A stretch of DNA of 64,000 bases from Candidatus Enterococcus ferrettii (GTDB taxonomy: Bacteria > Bacillota > Bacilli > Lactobacillales > Enterococcaceae), in assembly GCF_017377655.1 (NCBI RefSeq), contig NZ_JAFREL010000002.1, positions 1 through 64,000 on the forward strand. The letters run 5' to 3'. The notes beneath the pieces were generated by a model, which was given only the letters and a program-made list of their open reading frames with translations, was not told where the DNA came from and did not search any database. Positions 52,376 through 60,739 of this stretch are shown here, in pieces (position 1 is the first letter of the stretch; each line of letters opens with the position of its first letter). The position numbers and the translations under genes were made by a program.

Positions 52376-53217
52376 ACCAACGTGAAAAGTGGCGTCATTT
52401 GTTCCGAGTATTTTATCACAGTAAAGGCTTTTTCGCCTTCTTCTCCATCTTATTGAGTTTACTGTTGATAATGGGAAGTACCTATGCGTGGATTATCTCC
52501 AGTGATGAGCGAGTGAATCGTGCGGAGGAGAACCAAAAGAAGCTCTCCGCCAAAATCACAGGAGATCTTGATCCAGTTTTACACTGGGCACCTGGGACAG
52601 TAAAAACGAAACAAATCAAGGTGAAAAATAATGGTGAGGTTCCAACGATTGTTCGTCTGTCTCTGACGGAATCCTTCGTTAGCTTTGAAACCGATGCACA
52701 AGACAATCATGATGACGGAAATGGGAACGGGAATCTAACCGTTTATCCTGCACCTGTTTTGCCAGTTGTTAATGTGAAGGATACGAGTACGTGGGTAGTC
52801 GGTAAGACGTACGAAATGAATGCAAATACGCATTATAAAGCGAATTTTACATTAAAAGATCAGACCTATGCCTATCGAGGGACACGGGCAAAACCATTGC
52901 CAGCTATTCAACTAAATTTCCCTAATGGAAAAGTGTTTGATGAAAATGAACAGCCTGCTGGGACGGATAAAGCTTATTGGTATTACGAGGATGGCTACTT
53001 TTATTATTCTGAAGTCCTTCGTCCCAATGAGGAAACCAGTAATTTATTAGACAGTGTTACCTTAAACGCAGCCTATGCGAACCGTTACAAGGGAGCCTTC
53101 TACAAATTAGTGCCTGCCATGGATGCCCATGACATCACCAAAGAATTACTTTCCGATTGGGGAATCCATTCAACGGATTACGTGTATAGCCTCTATCAAA
53201 GTAAATTGTCGAATTAA
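52372..53217 (+). CDS. TasA/BsaA-like matrix protein 2
   Basis: A 281-residue protein starting at GTG 52372, overlapping the previous stop by 4 bp, with GAGGAGGAGG upstream. The signal region ends in GSTYAWIISSDERVNRAEE, closely paralleling matrix protein 1 (FAWITAQDQRINRAE). A beta-rich domain with VKNNGEVPTIVRLSL follows. It is probably a minor fibre or cap subunit processed by SipW. Confidence 0.8.
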   Translation: MNQREKWRHLFRVFYHSKGFFAFFSILLSLLLIMGSTYAWIISSDERVNRAEENQKKLSAKITGDLDPVLHWAPGTVKTKQIKVKNNGEVPTIVRLSLTESFVSFETDAQDNHDDGNGNGNLTVYPAPVLPVVNVKDTSTWVVGKTYEMNANTHYKANFTLKDQTYAYRGTRAKPLPAIQLNFPNGKVFDENEQPAGTDKAYWYYEDGYFYYSEVLRPNEETSNLLDSVTLNAAYANRYKGAFYKLVPAMDAHDITKELLSDWGIHSTDYVYSLYQSKLSN

Positions 53218-53229
53218 GGAGGAGAAAAG

Positions 53230-53874
53230 ATGAAACCACAACAATCAACGCCTCGTCGGCTGATTTATCTCATTGTTTCGGTGGGACTCGTTCTCCTTTT
53301 GGTTAGCGGCAGTTACTTGGTGTATGCAGCAATGACAGCATCAGATAGAAAAGAGAACGATTTCCAGATTGGGCAGGTCGAGACCAAGCTTGAACAAGTC
53401 TTCGATGGAAACATCAAAGAAATTTCTAAGAGTCAAAGCGTGGAAATGAAGGTAAGCATCAAAAATGCGGGGACAATCAAACAATTTGTTCGGGTCATGG
53501 TTTTACCAGAGGTTCGAGCAGATGTGGTTGGTGATCCAGGAAGTAAACAGATTCTGCCACTTGCAATTGGCACTGATTTGACATTGGAGCAGCTGAATAC
53601 AACGGATTGGAAGGATGGCGGAGACGGCTACTATTACTATGTAAAAGAAGCAGTTGAACCTAAAAAAACGACGACAGCTTTATTTGATTCAATCAAACTG
53701 TCCGATAATCTTAGCGACCAATACAATGATGCCGAGTTTTCCTTAACCTTGAAGGCAGAAACCATCAATTGTACGGAGAATTCCTATCGACAATCCTGGT
53801 GGCAAGGCAATACACCGACCGAAGGGCCGTTAAAAACAATTGATGACATTTTGAAAACGAAACTAGATACCTAG
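53230..53874 (+). CDS. TasA/BsaA-like matrix protein 3
   Basis: A 214-residue exported protein: N-terminal hydrophobic segment (LIYLIVSVGLVLLLVSGSYLVYAAMTASD), then a beta-domain with VEMKVSIKNAGTIKQFVRVMV that resembles the other two. The signal end (YAAMTASD) again fits SipW-type cleavage. It is last in the run and the smallest. Confidence 0.75.
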   Translation: MKPQQSTPRRLIYLIVSVGLVLLLVSGSYLVYAAMTASDRKENDFQIGQVETKLEQVFDGNIKEISKSQSVEMKVSIKNAGTIKQFVRVMVLPEVRADVVGDPGSKQILPLAIGTDLTLEQLNTTDWKDGGDGYYYYVKEAVEPKKTTTALFDSIKLSDNLSDQYNDAEFSLTLKAETINCTENSYRQSWWQGNTPTEGPLKTIDDILKTKLDT

Positions 53875-53899
53875 GGATACAGACGCGTCTCTGTATCCC
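53874..53899 (+). terminator. Hairpin closing the matrix operon
   Basis: GGGATACAGA (53874-53883) pairs with TCTGTATCCC (53890-53899). It begins at the last base of the stop codon, but only a weak T-tract follows, so it may be partial or protect the mRNA end. Confidence 0.55.
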
Positions 53900-54367
53900 T
53901 TCTAAAAAATGTCAATGCTTATGAGATGAGTGTTTTACTAAGTAAAATACTGATTTGATCAGCTTTTCAAAAACGAATAAAGGGACGTACATAAGAAAAA
54001 GTGCAAAAAACACAATGGATCATTTTCTGTTCCCTGTGGGTCTCTTTTTAAGTGGCGTATTTTTTTATCCATTAAACAGTTATCAAATCCTATTAAGGAA
54101 GTGAGGACTTCAAAAGAAGAATCTTCGAAGGATAAGTAGGAACGAACAGACACATATCTAGCCTTTGAATGAAAACTTACCGTTGATCGTACCGATTGGA
54201 TAGGGAGATGCAACCATGAGCCCCTAAATGAAATGAATGATCTGACTGATGCTGTACCTGCGACCAAGGCCAGAAAATAAACAAATGATTCAGCCCAATA
54301 GTTGGGAATAGACAACAAATAATTTTGCTTAAATGAAGACACCATAAAAGGAAAGGGGCGAAAATCA
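53900..54367. other. Intergenic stretch, no gene seen
   Basis: No supported gene. A 128-codon minus-strand frame (54345-53959) lacks a ribosome site and looks random. The stretch must hold the promoter for the genes starting at 54368, but none was confidently recognised. Confidence 0.4.
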
Positions 54368-54559
54368 GTGGTTTATATTTTATTACTGGTATTAGGACTT
54401 GCTCTGCTGTTTCAAGGATACTTGCTGGTGTCACTGATAAAGGATCAGCGTGAATTGCAGGCAAAGGTAGCCCACTTGGCCCGCTCGATACAATCAAGAC
54501 GACCGGAAGCAAGAAAAGCCCCATCGAAAAAAACGATAGAAAGAGGAAGGCCGCGATGA
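54368..54559 (+). CDS. Small single-span membrane protein
   Basis: A 63-residue protein starting at GTG 54368 (AAAGGGG upstream). One N-terminal membrane span (YILLLVLGLALLFQGYLLV), a short coiled segment and a basic tail. It overlaps the next gene by 4 bp, so the two are co-translated and may interact. Confidence 0.65.
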   Translation: MVYILLLVLGLALLFQGYLLVSLIKDQRELQAKVAHLARSIQSRRPEARKAPSKKTIERGRPR

Positions 54560-55299
54560 ATCTGGGATATGCACGGGGATATCAAATTACCCAACAACTG
54601 GATATGCTGGAAGACTATCCAGTGGATGAACTCTTTTCCGATGGGCATCAGGAAATTGAAGAGTTGAATTCTCCCACTAGTGAGTTTCAAGCGTTACTCA
54701 ATTTTGCTCAGCCAGGTGACCATGTGGTAATTGCCTCTTGGGGAGTAATCTCCAGAGACTACCGGCAATTGCTAGGCTGCTTGGAGCAACTGGAGAAGCG
54801 CGAGTTAACCATAGATGTACTCAATCTCCCGCAGCTCTCGATTGAAGAATGGCGGCAAATCTTTCTATGGTCGCTGCGCAACGATCGTTTGCTGCATCCC
54901 TTTTTGGTCAAGGCTGGAAAGGAACGAAATCGTAGTAAAGATGCCTATTCGCTATTTAGTAAAGAGCCAGAAGCGCGCAAATTATATCGAGAAACGATTT
55001 GGCTGCTAGTCGAGAAGCAATCGGTTCGGCAAGTAGCCAAACAAAAGCGGATACCTTTGGAGACTGTGTATCGGATTCAGCAAGAATTAAAACAAATTCA
55101 GCTTGCAATCATTCTGGTCATTTGTTTCCTGCTGGCTATCTTCAGTATCAAATTGGCTGAGTCCTATTTTGACCAGTTATGGATACAGGTGGCCATTTGT
55201 GTCGTTGTCACGTTAGTTATTTTGTGGAATGTGTTAGTAGATACCGAGGATGAGGAAGCAAAACAGCCTGTCAAAGAGAAGAAAATATCAAAAACCTAA
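54556..55299 (+). CDS. Serine-recombinase-like protein lacking the catalytic Ser, with membrane anchor
   Basis: A 247-residue protein. Residues 1-105 resemble the resolvase/invertase catalytic fold (LGYARGYQITQQLDML, PGDHVVIASWGVISRDYRQLL, LEQLEKREL). The catalytic Ser expected in YARVS is replaced (YARGYQ). Residues 140-175 look like the Hin-type helix-turn-helix (EKQSVRQVAKQKRIPLETVY). Two hydrophobic spans (about 181-203 and 209-230) then tether it to the membrane. It is most likely a DNA-binding regulator rather than a recombinase. Position between the matrix operon and a winged-helix regulator supports a control role. Confidence 0.7.
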   Translation: MNLGYARGYQITQQLDMLEDYPVDELFSDGHQEIEELNSPTSEFQALLNFAQPGDHVVIASWGVISRDYRQLLGCLEQLEKRELTIDVLNLPQLSIEEWRQIFLWSLRNDRLLHPFLVKAGKERNRSKDAYSLFSKEPEARKLYRETIWLLVEKQSVRQVAKQKRIPLETVYRIQQELKQIQLAIILVICFLLAIFSIKLAESYFDQLWIQVAICVVVTLVILWNVLVDTEDEEAKQPVKEKKISKT

Positions 55300-55316
55300 A
55301 GAGAAGAGGAATCACC

Positions 55317-56081
55317 ATGCAACACGTACTAATTCTAACAAAAAATACCTTATCAGAAGAAAATATGGTCAGAAAACTACAGCAGTTGAATTTTGAAACC
55401 TTCTGCTCAACTGACTTATTATATCGCCTGCAGCAATCAACCGCTCTTCCGTTTCTTTCTTACTTCCAATGGGTGATTTTTAGTGAAACCCTATGTGATG
55501 AGGAAGTTGAACAGCTGCTTCGCCAAACAAAAGGCCAGCCTTTACTGACTTTACGGATAACTGAGAGTCATCCGACCGAGGAAGAACAAGTAGAATGGAA
55601 AAATTACGGCTTGGCGGATTGGATATTAAGCGAAGCAACCTTTACGACTGTTCGTGAAAAGATGAATGGCTTGCAAAAACAGCTGCAAAAAGAAATCACA
55701 ACTGGCCGACAAATCTTGACCTTCCCAATTTCTGACAGTGCCTTTGGCAATAAAGGGTTGGAAACATTGATCAGAAGCCTATCAAAAACGGAGAAAAAAG
55801 TTTTCGAAAATCTCATTCAAGCGTATCCTCGCAGCGGTGTGCTTTCTCGCAAGGAATTATGCGAGCAGCTATGGTGTGATGGTGAAACTTCATCCAATAT
55901 GAGCCAACTGTCTTGTTTGATTAATAAATTAAAACGCAAATTTGAACAGCACGGGATTTCCGGTGAATCCATTACTACGCTATGGGGCAGAGGGTACAAA
56001 TTAAGTAATGAGTTCTATGAGTATTGGATGCAAAGCAGCCAACAGGAAGAAGAGAAAGTCCAATATTCGGCAACAAACTAA
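55317..56081 (+). CDS. OmpR-type winged-helix regulator with degenerate receiver
   Basis: A 254-residue protein. The N-terminal ~115 residues look like a receiver-like alpha/beta domain (HVLILTKNTLSEENMVRKL) but I cannot see the normal phospho-acceptor Asp/Lys set. The C-terminal ~90 residues form a winged helix (LSKTEKKVFENLI, SRKELCEQLWCDG, NKLKRKFE, WGRGYKL). No histidine kinase is adjacent. Together with the membrane-tethered recombinase-like protein encoded 18 bp upstream, it may control the matrix genes without classical phosphorylation. Confidence 0.78.
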   Translation: MQHVLILTKNTLSEENMVRKLQQLNFETFCSTDLLYRLQQSTALPFLSYFQWVIFSETLCDEEVEQLLRQTKGQPLLTLRITESHPTEEEQVEWKNYGLADWILSEATFTTVREKMNGLQKQLQKEITTGRQILTFPISDSAFGNKGLETLIRSLSKTEKKVFENLIQAYPRSGVLSRKELCEQLWCDGETSSNMSQLSCLINKLKRKFEQHGISGESITTLWGRGYKLSNEFYEYWMQSSQQEEEKVQYSATN

Positions 56082-56084
56082 ACA

Positions 56085-56122
56085 AAAAAGACGCTCAATC
56101 ATTTCGTTGATTGGGCGCTTTT
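56085..56122 (+). terminator. Terminator of the regulator genes
   Basis: CGCTCAATCA pairs with TGATTGGGCG (one wobble) extended by AAAAG/CTTTT, about 8 bp after the regulator stop. Confidence 0.75.
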
Positions 56123-56236
56123 GCCAATAAAAAGGCATCAATTATTAAAAAGAAATACCTAGTACAACGGAGGAACGAGAGCATCCAGAGGGTAAATCAA
56201 GAGAGTGCCTGACAAGAGTAGAAAGTGACTGATACG

Positions 56237-57031
56237 ATGGAAAAATTGACTCAGTTAGAAAAAGAAATTCAAGAACGGGTCCTTCAGCTAAAGGACGCAG
56301 AGCAGGAAGCGAATTTTTTCCAGCTGGATGGCTGGTTCAAAACCTTGACTTCAGTAAAAGAAATCGAAGCCGTGTGTAAAACCGATGATGCCCGCGCCAA
56401 AGAATACACTGAACAAGTCGAAAAGATTACCCAGCAGCAAACAAAACTGGAGAAAAAACAGCAGGAGCATCAAGCGGCACAAAAGTTATTGGAAGCAATC
56501 ATCGACAAGCAAAGCTCCAGTAAAAAACAGCTAGAGCAAGAGCTAAAGGAAAATGAAGTTCTATTAAGTAGGATTCAAGAAGAGGAACGGCAACAAGAAT
56601 TAGCCATACAGAATGAGCAGGAAACCCTGTGGGAACAAGTTGTTTTAGGTCAGATACTAAATACAGAGGAAGAAGGCAGTGAAAAAACGCAAGCAATTAT
56701 TCTATCGGCTAAACAATATCTAGGTGTTCCCTATGTCTGGGGCGGCACCACCCCCAACGGATTTGACTGCTGCGGCTTTATTCAATGGGTGTTTGCGCAA
56801 AATGGCATTGGCTTGCCTCGCACAAGTCAATCTCAGCAGATAGCTGCCAAAGAAGTCCCTTTGGCTGAAGTCCAACCAGGAGATTTAGTTTTTTGGGGCA
56901 GACCAGCCCATCATGTAGGACTGTATATCGGTAACGATTATTTCATTCACGCGTCACAACCTGGGGATGCAGTGAAAATAACTCGTATCAGCTGCTATCC
57001 CTTTGAAAGTGCTGGACGAATAGTTCAGTAA
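56237..57031 (+). CDS. NlpC/P60 cysteine peptidase with coiled-coil head, no signal peptide
   Basis: About 264 residues (GTG 56225 would add four). Residues 1-140 are a coiled coil (EKLTQLEKEIQERVLQLKDA, QQQTKLEKKQQEHQAA); residues 150-264 form an NlpC/P60 domain with the catalytic Cys in FDCCGFIQW and His in HHVGLYIG, plus FIHAS. Such enzymes cut peptidoglycan stem peptides. No signal peptide is encoded and an in-frame stop lies just before 56225, so export is unexplained. It stands alone between the terminator and the lectin genes. Confidence 0.78.
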   Translation: MEKLTQLEKEIQERVLQLKDAEQEANFFQLDGWFKTLTSVKEIEAVCKTDDARAKEYTEQVEKITQQQTKLEKKQQEHQAAQKLLEAIIDKQSSSKKQLEQELKENEVLLSRIQEEERQQELAIQNEQETLWEQVVLGQILNTEEEGSEKTQAIILSAKQYLGVPYVWGGTTPNGFDCCGFIQWVFAQNGIGLPRTSQSQQIAAKEVPLAEVQPGDLVFWGRPAHHVGLYIGNDYFIHASQPGDAVKITRISCYPFESAGRIVQ

Positions 57032-57296
57032 GATGGACTACATGAGACTAGTCAAAATGGAAATAAAACACTAGGACCTTGTAACGGAGATCACGAACGA
57101 AATTAGTTTGATAAAATCCACCGCTGCGACGCGAAGACCATCTGGCTAACAAAAGAGAAGAAGATCGGATCGAAGCAGCTGAATAAAAGAATGGGCATCC
57201 GAACCCTGCACATCCCTCATTAAGTAAAGACTCAAGCGTTGACGAAGTGTTAAATAATGAGAAAAGAGGTAACGAGGAAAGAGGTAATAAGACAGG
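57032..57296. other. Intergenic stretch before the lectin genes
   Basis: No gene seen. It should carry the promoter for 57297; no clear -35/-10 pair or palindrome was recognised. Confidence 0.4.
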
Positions 57297-60200
57297 ATGT
57301 TTAAACACCAGAATGCATCAAAAAAAAGAAGAATGCAGCAGTGTATTCTTGCTCTACTGGCAGGAGCAGCATTGATAGTAATAGGGCTGCTTCTGTATAA
57401 CAAACCAGCTCCACTGAATAAAGTTCAGGCCTCATCTGTGGTTTCTAATGGGGACTTTCGCTTAACTGCGCAGAATAGCTGGGACAACACAGCCAAGAGA
57501 AGCTATGTTGATTTGAAATGGGACAAAATCAACAACCTGACCCAGTCGGGGTATAAGCTTTATCAATCAGAGGACGGTTCCAGCTGGAGCACTCGATCGA
57601 TGACTTACGGGAAAAGTATCAAGGTATTGAATGTTTACCCGGATATCGCAGGCTCCAATACCTTGAAGGGCTGGATGGACGGATTAAATTTGAAGGCAGA
57701 GGACGGAAGTAATCTCATTCAAGTAACTGCGGTGTCCATATCCGATTTTAATACCAATCCCGATACTTATTTAAAAGGGGGATCAGCTGATTACCAACAG
57801 GACGTTATTATGTTTGGTAGCTGGGACAGTAACAATGAGAAAGACATTTCTGAAGCAGCGGCTCAGGCAACGGTTAAATTCCTTGACTCCGGCCGAGGCG
57901 TATTATTTGGTCACGACACGGTTTACAAAGCGCCGTATGTCAATGCAAAACAGAATTGGTGGAAATACTTTCATGACCAGAAGGATTATTTAGGTATCGG
58001 TCACGAAAGCAAAACAGAATTCACCGATGGAAATGCGGGGTTAGTAAACAGCAAGTATTGGACTGGTTCACAAAAAGTAAAAATCATTAATGATGGTTAT
58101 TTGATGAAGTATCCCTTTGAATTAGCTAATGAACTGGTTTTGACCATTCCGTATTCTCATAATATTGAATTTGCTAATAAGAACATAGGAACTACTTGGG
58201 CGGAGTTCATTGAACCATCAGGAGGTTTTCCAAATCCGATTTATGATGAAGGAGATTGGCGCGGCGGCTGGTACTTAAAGACCAACGATAGCGTCGCCAT
58301 GATTCAAACCGGTCACAGTGGAGGCCAATCGACCCAAGATGAACGAAAAATTATCGCGAATGTCCTTTATAATCTGGCTCAGGTTTCTTCTGAAAGCAAT
58401 GCGACAGATTATTCCGTTACCGATGATCAGGGGCCTGAGAAGCCGAAAACGCAAGTAAAGGTTTACGACGGAAAGGACTTGACGTTTCAGGTAGAATCAG
58501 CCGATAAAGGTAAGGAGTATCAATTTTATGTCGAGGCGGACACGAAGGATCAAGGAGCATTGACATCAGATGTGGTGAAAGAAACAGTTGCCAGTAATGT
58601 GGCCGGTTATTTCTTTGAACTGTCGGATTCTCCTACCAGTACCTTAACTGCCAAGGTTGAAGGTCTAAAGGACGAATTTGGTCGGATTGATCCGGCCAAG
58701 TATGACCTGTACGTAGCACCAGACACTAAGACAGTTGACTACAATACGGCTGGTAATAAAACGATTTCCGCTGAAAATGCAGTCGGCAAATACTTACATG
58801 TGGTTGCGGTTGACCGGGCCAACAATATTGGCGAAATCGCTAGTCAAACAGTAAAGGATACACCTAGACTGTTGGGCTTTGAAATAGAACGTACAGCAGA
58901 TGAAGCCAAAATTGTGGAGTTGTCCTTGGACGCTGCCAATATTGGCAACCGGATGAAATCCATTGAGATTCAAATTCCTAAAAATACCGAGATTAAGGAT
59001 TATGCTGCACTGCAGCTGCCAAGCGGCTGGTATTCCTTCAAAAACAGTGAGACCACGGACTATTATTCCTTTAGTTTTGCGATGGGCAGCAACAATAGTG
59101 TCGCGGTAATTGAAAAGTTCTTAACGGACCTGCGTTTTACCATGAAGGCTCCAGTAAACGATTCCGGCAATATCACGATCTTTTTACATGAAAAGATCTA
59201 CACCTCCTGGGTAGATGGCAATGGTGTGACTCACTATTATGTTTTTATGCCAGAGATGACAGCGCCTGGGAAGAATTGGTTTGAAGCTTACAACAGTGCC
59301 AAAACCTTGAGGTATCGAGGACTAACTGGTTATCTGGCAACGATCACCTCAGCCGAGGAGCATGATTTTATTTTCAACAATATTGCCAAAGAGCCCGGAT
59401 TGTTAGGTGGTACACGAGGCGTGTTAAAAAATGGCACTAAAATTAACGATGAAGCTATCATCCCTCAAAATGCAAGTGATTATGACATTGAACAGGACAA
59501 CTGGTATTGGGCGAACGGACCGGAGGCCGGAGAAGTTTTCTACGTTGGTAAAACTAGAAATGGTGGGTACACTCCAGCCGGGGCTTACAGTCTATGGGGT
59601 ACGCCTAGTGAACCGAATAATACATGGATCGAGGGAAGCCAAAAAGAATACATCCTTCAATTTGCCAAACGTGGCAGCAAAAATTGGAATGACCTACCCG
59701 GAACGCTAAGCTATCGCTCTATTTGGAATCATGGCTACTATGTCGAATTCTCTGAATATGGCGATCAAAAAGAAGGGGTGGAGGAAACCGACGTTGCCTG
59801 GAGCGCCGCGATCCCGCAGAAAATATCGCTTAAAGCCTACGAAGAACAAGGAGCAGCAATTCCCTACGGTGATCTTTTATACGATCAGCAGCTAAGGATT
59901 GAACAAACGATTACCGTTCAACCCAAAACGATCGACCTTTATGAATTCCTTGAAGTTCAGGATACAAGTAATACACCAAGATCGCTGACCTATCAGGTGC
60001 TTGCTTCCTACCAAGAAGGGAAGCTGATTTACACCTTCCGTGGGGCGAAGCTGCACGTACGACAGGTTATTTTAGAGGATCACTCAGAAATACCGGTACC
60101 TAAAGAAGGGTATTTGACGCTGAAAAATCGAAAGTACAACAATAATAATCCAGCGTTGGATGCCAGCTATCAGAACAATCGAATTATTTCCTCTGGTAGA

Positions 60201-60533
60201 CAAGCAGACAATCCATCGTTTACTGATGTCATCTTCTCAACAAAGCATCAAAAGGATGAGAGAGATGAGACCGTATTGGATATAACGGTGCCAGCTTATT
60301 ATCACTATGAGGGATACTATGTTACCACTCAGCAGCAGGATCCTAATGGTGCCAGTCACCAAGGAAATTCTAGCCTGACTCCTGGAATACCAGCAATGAG
60401 TCAAGCGAGCTTATCCACCGATCAGGAATTATGGATCACCCTTTATTTGCGACCCAGTAAAGGGGCAGACAGCAGCCCAGAATTATACAGCTGGGATTAT
60501 GAAGTCAACAAATTCAATAAGATCAACCAGTAG
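57297..60533 (+). CDS. Large membrane-anchored protein with lectin-like domain, copy 1
   Basis: A 1078-residue extracellular protein. An N-terminal membrane span (about 14-33) follows a basic cytosolic end. Residues ~110-362 form an alpha/beta domain (VLNVYPD, VIMFGSWDSNNEKD, GRGVLFGHDTV, TGHSGGQSTQDERKIIANVLYNLAQ) resembling DUF5057/GATase-like folds. A beta-region precedes a C-type-lectin-like domain (~657-822: NWFEAYNSAKTL, GYLATITSAEEH, NWYWANGPE, WNDLPG). A beta-rich tail follows. No LPxTG. Probably an adhesin or sugar-binding receptor facing outward. Confidence 0.78.
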   Translation: MFKHQNASKKRRMQQCILALLAGAALIVIGLLLYNKPAPLNKVQASSVVSNGDFRLTAQNSWDNTAKRSYVDLKWDKINNLTQSGYKLYQSEDGSSWSTRSMTYGKSIKVLNVYPDIAGSNTLKGWMDGLNLKAEDGSNLIQVTAVSISDFNTNPDTYLKGGSADYQQDVIMFGSWDSNNEKDISEAAAQATVKFLDSGRGVLFGHDTVYKAPYVNAKQNWWKYFHDQKDYLGIGHESKTEFTDGNAGLVNSKYWTGSQKVKIINDGYLMKYPFELANELVLTIPYSHNIEFANKNIGTTWAEFIEPSGGFPNPIYDEGDWRGGWYLKTNDSVAMIQTGHSGGQSTQDERKIIANVLYNLAQVSSESNATDYSVTDDQGPEKPKTQVKVYDGKDLTFQVESADKGKEYQFYVEADTKDQGALTSDVVKETVASNVAGYFFELSDSPTSTLTAKVEGLKDEFGRIDPAKYDLYVAPDTKTVDYNTAGNKTISAENAVGKYLHVVAVDRANNIGEIASQTVKDTPRLLGFEIERTADEAKIVELSLDAANIGNRMKSIEIQIPKNTEIKDYAALQLPSGWYSFKNSETTDYYSFSFAMGSNNSVAVIEKFLTDLRFTMKAPVNDSGNITIFLHEKIYTSWVDGNGVTHYYVFMPEMTAPGKNWFEAYNSAKTLRYRGLTGYLATITSAEEHDFIFNNIAKEPGLLGGTRGVLKNGTKINDEAIIPQNASDYDIEQDNWYWANGPEAGEVFYVGKTRNGGYTPAGAYSLWGTPSEPNNTWIEGSQKEYILQFAKRGSKNWNDLPGTLSYRSIWNHGYYVEFSEYGDQKEGVEETDVAWSAAIPQKISLKAYEEQGAAIPYGDLLYDQQLRIEQTITVQPKTIDLYEFLEVQDTSNTPRSLTYQVLASYQEGKLIYTFRGAKLHVRQVILEDHSEIPVPKEGYLTLKNRKYNNNNPALDASYQNNRIISSGRQADNPSFTDVIFSTKHQKDERDETVLDITVPAYYHYEGYYVTTQQQDPNGASHQGNSSLTPGIPAMSQASLSTDQELWITLYLRPSKGADSSPELYSWDYEVNKFNKINQ

Positions 60534-60641
60534 TAAAAATACGTAGACCTTATTAAAAAAAGCCCGTGTTTACAGCGAAAAGCGAGTGGGAAATAGTGAA
60601 TGTTCTTTGCTTTCATTGGAGATGCGAACTTTTTATATAGT

Positions 60642-60704
60642 CAAGCCTGAAGAAAGCCGGAGAAACAGGATGCAGCAATGTCCGGCTTTCCTCAGAGAGG
60701 CTTA
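60642..60704 (+). terminator. Large two-part hairpin between lectin genes
   Basis: AAGCCT...AAAGCCGGA (from 60643) pairs with TCCGGCTTT (60681-60689) and AGGCTT (60698-60703). It lacks a T-run, so it may be a processing or attenuation structure. Confidence 0.5.
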
Positions 60705-60739
60705 AGTGAATGAGGACTGAGAAAAAAAGGGTGAATGAG

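Noticed and set aside
53959..54345. 128-codon minus-strand frame after the matrix operon
   Set aside because: No ribosome site, no recognisable domain and no neighbour on that strand; treated as chance.
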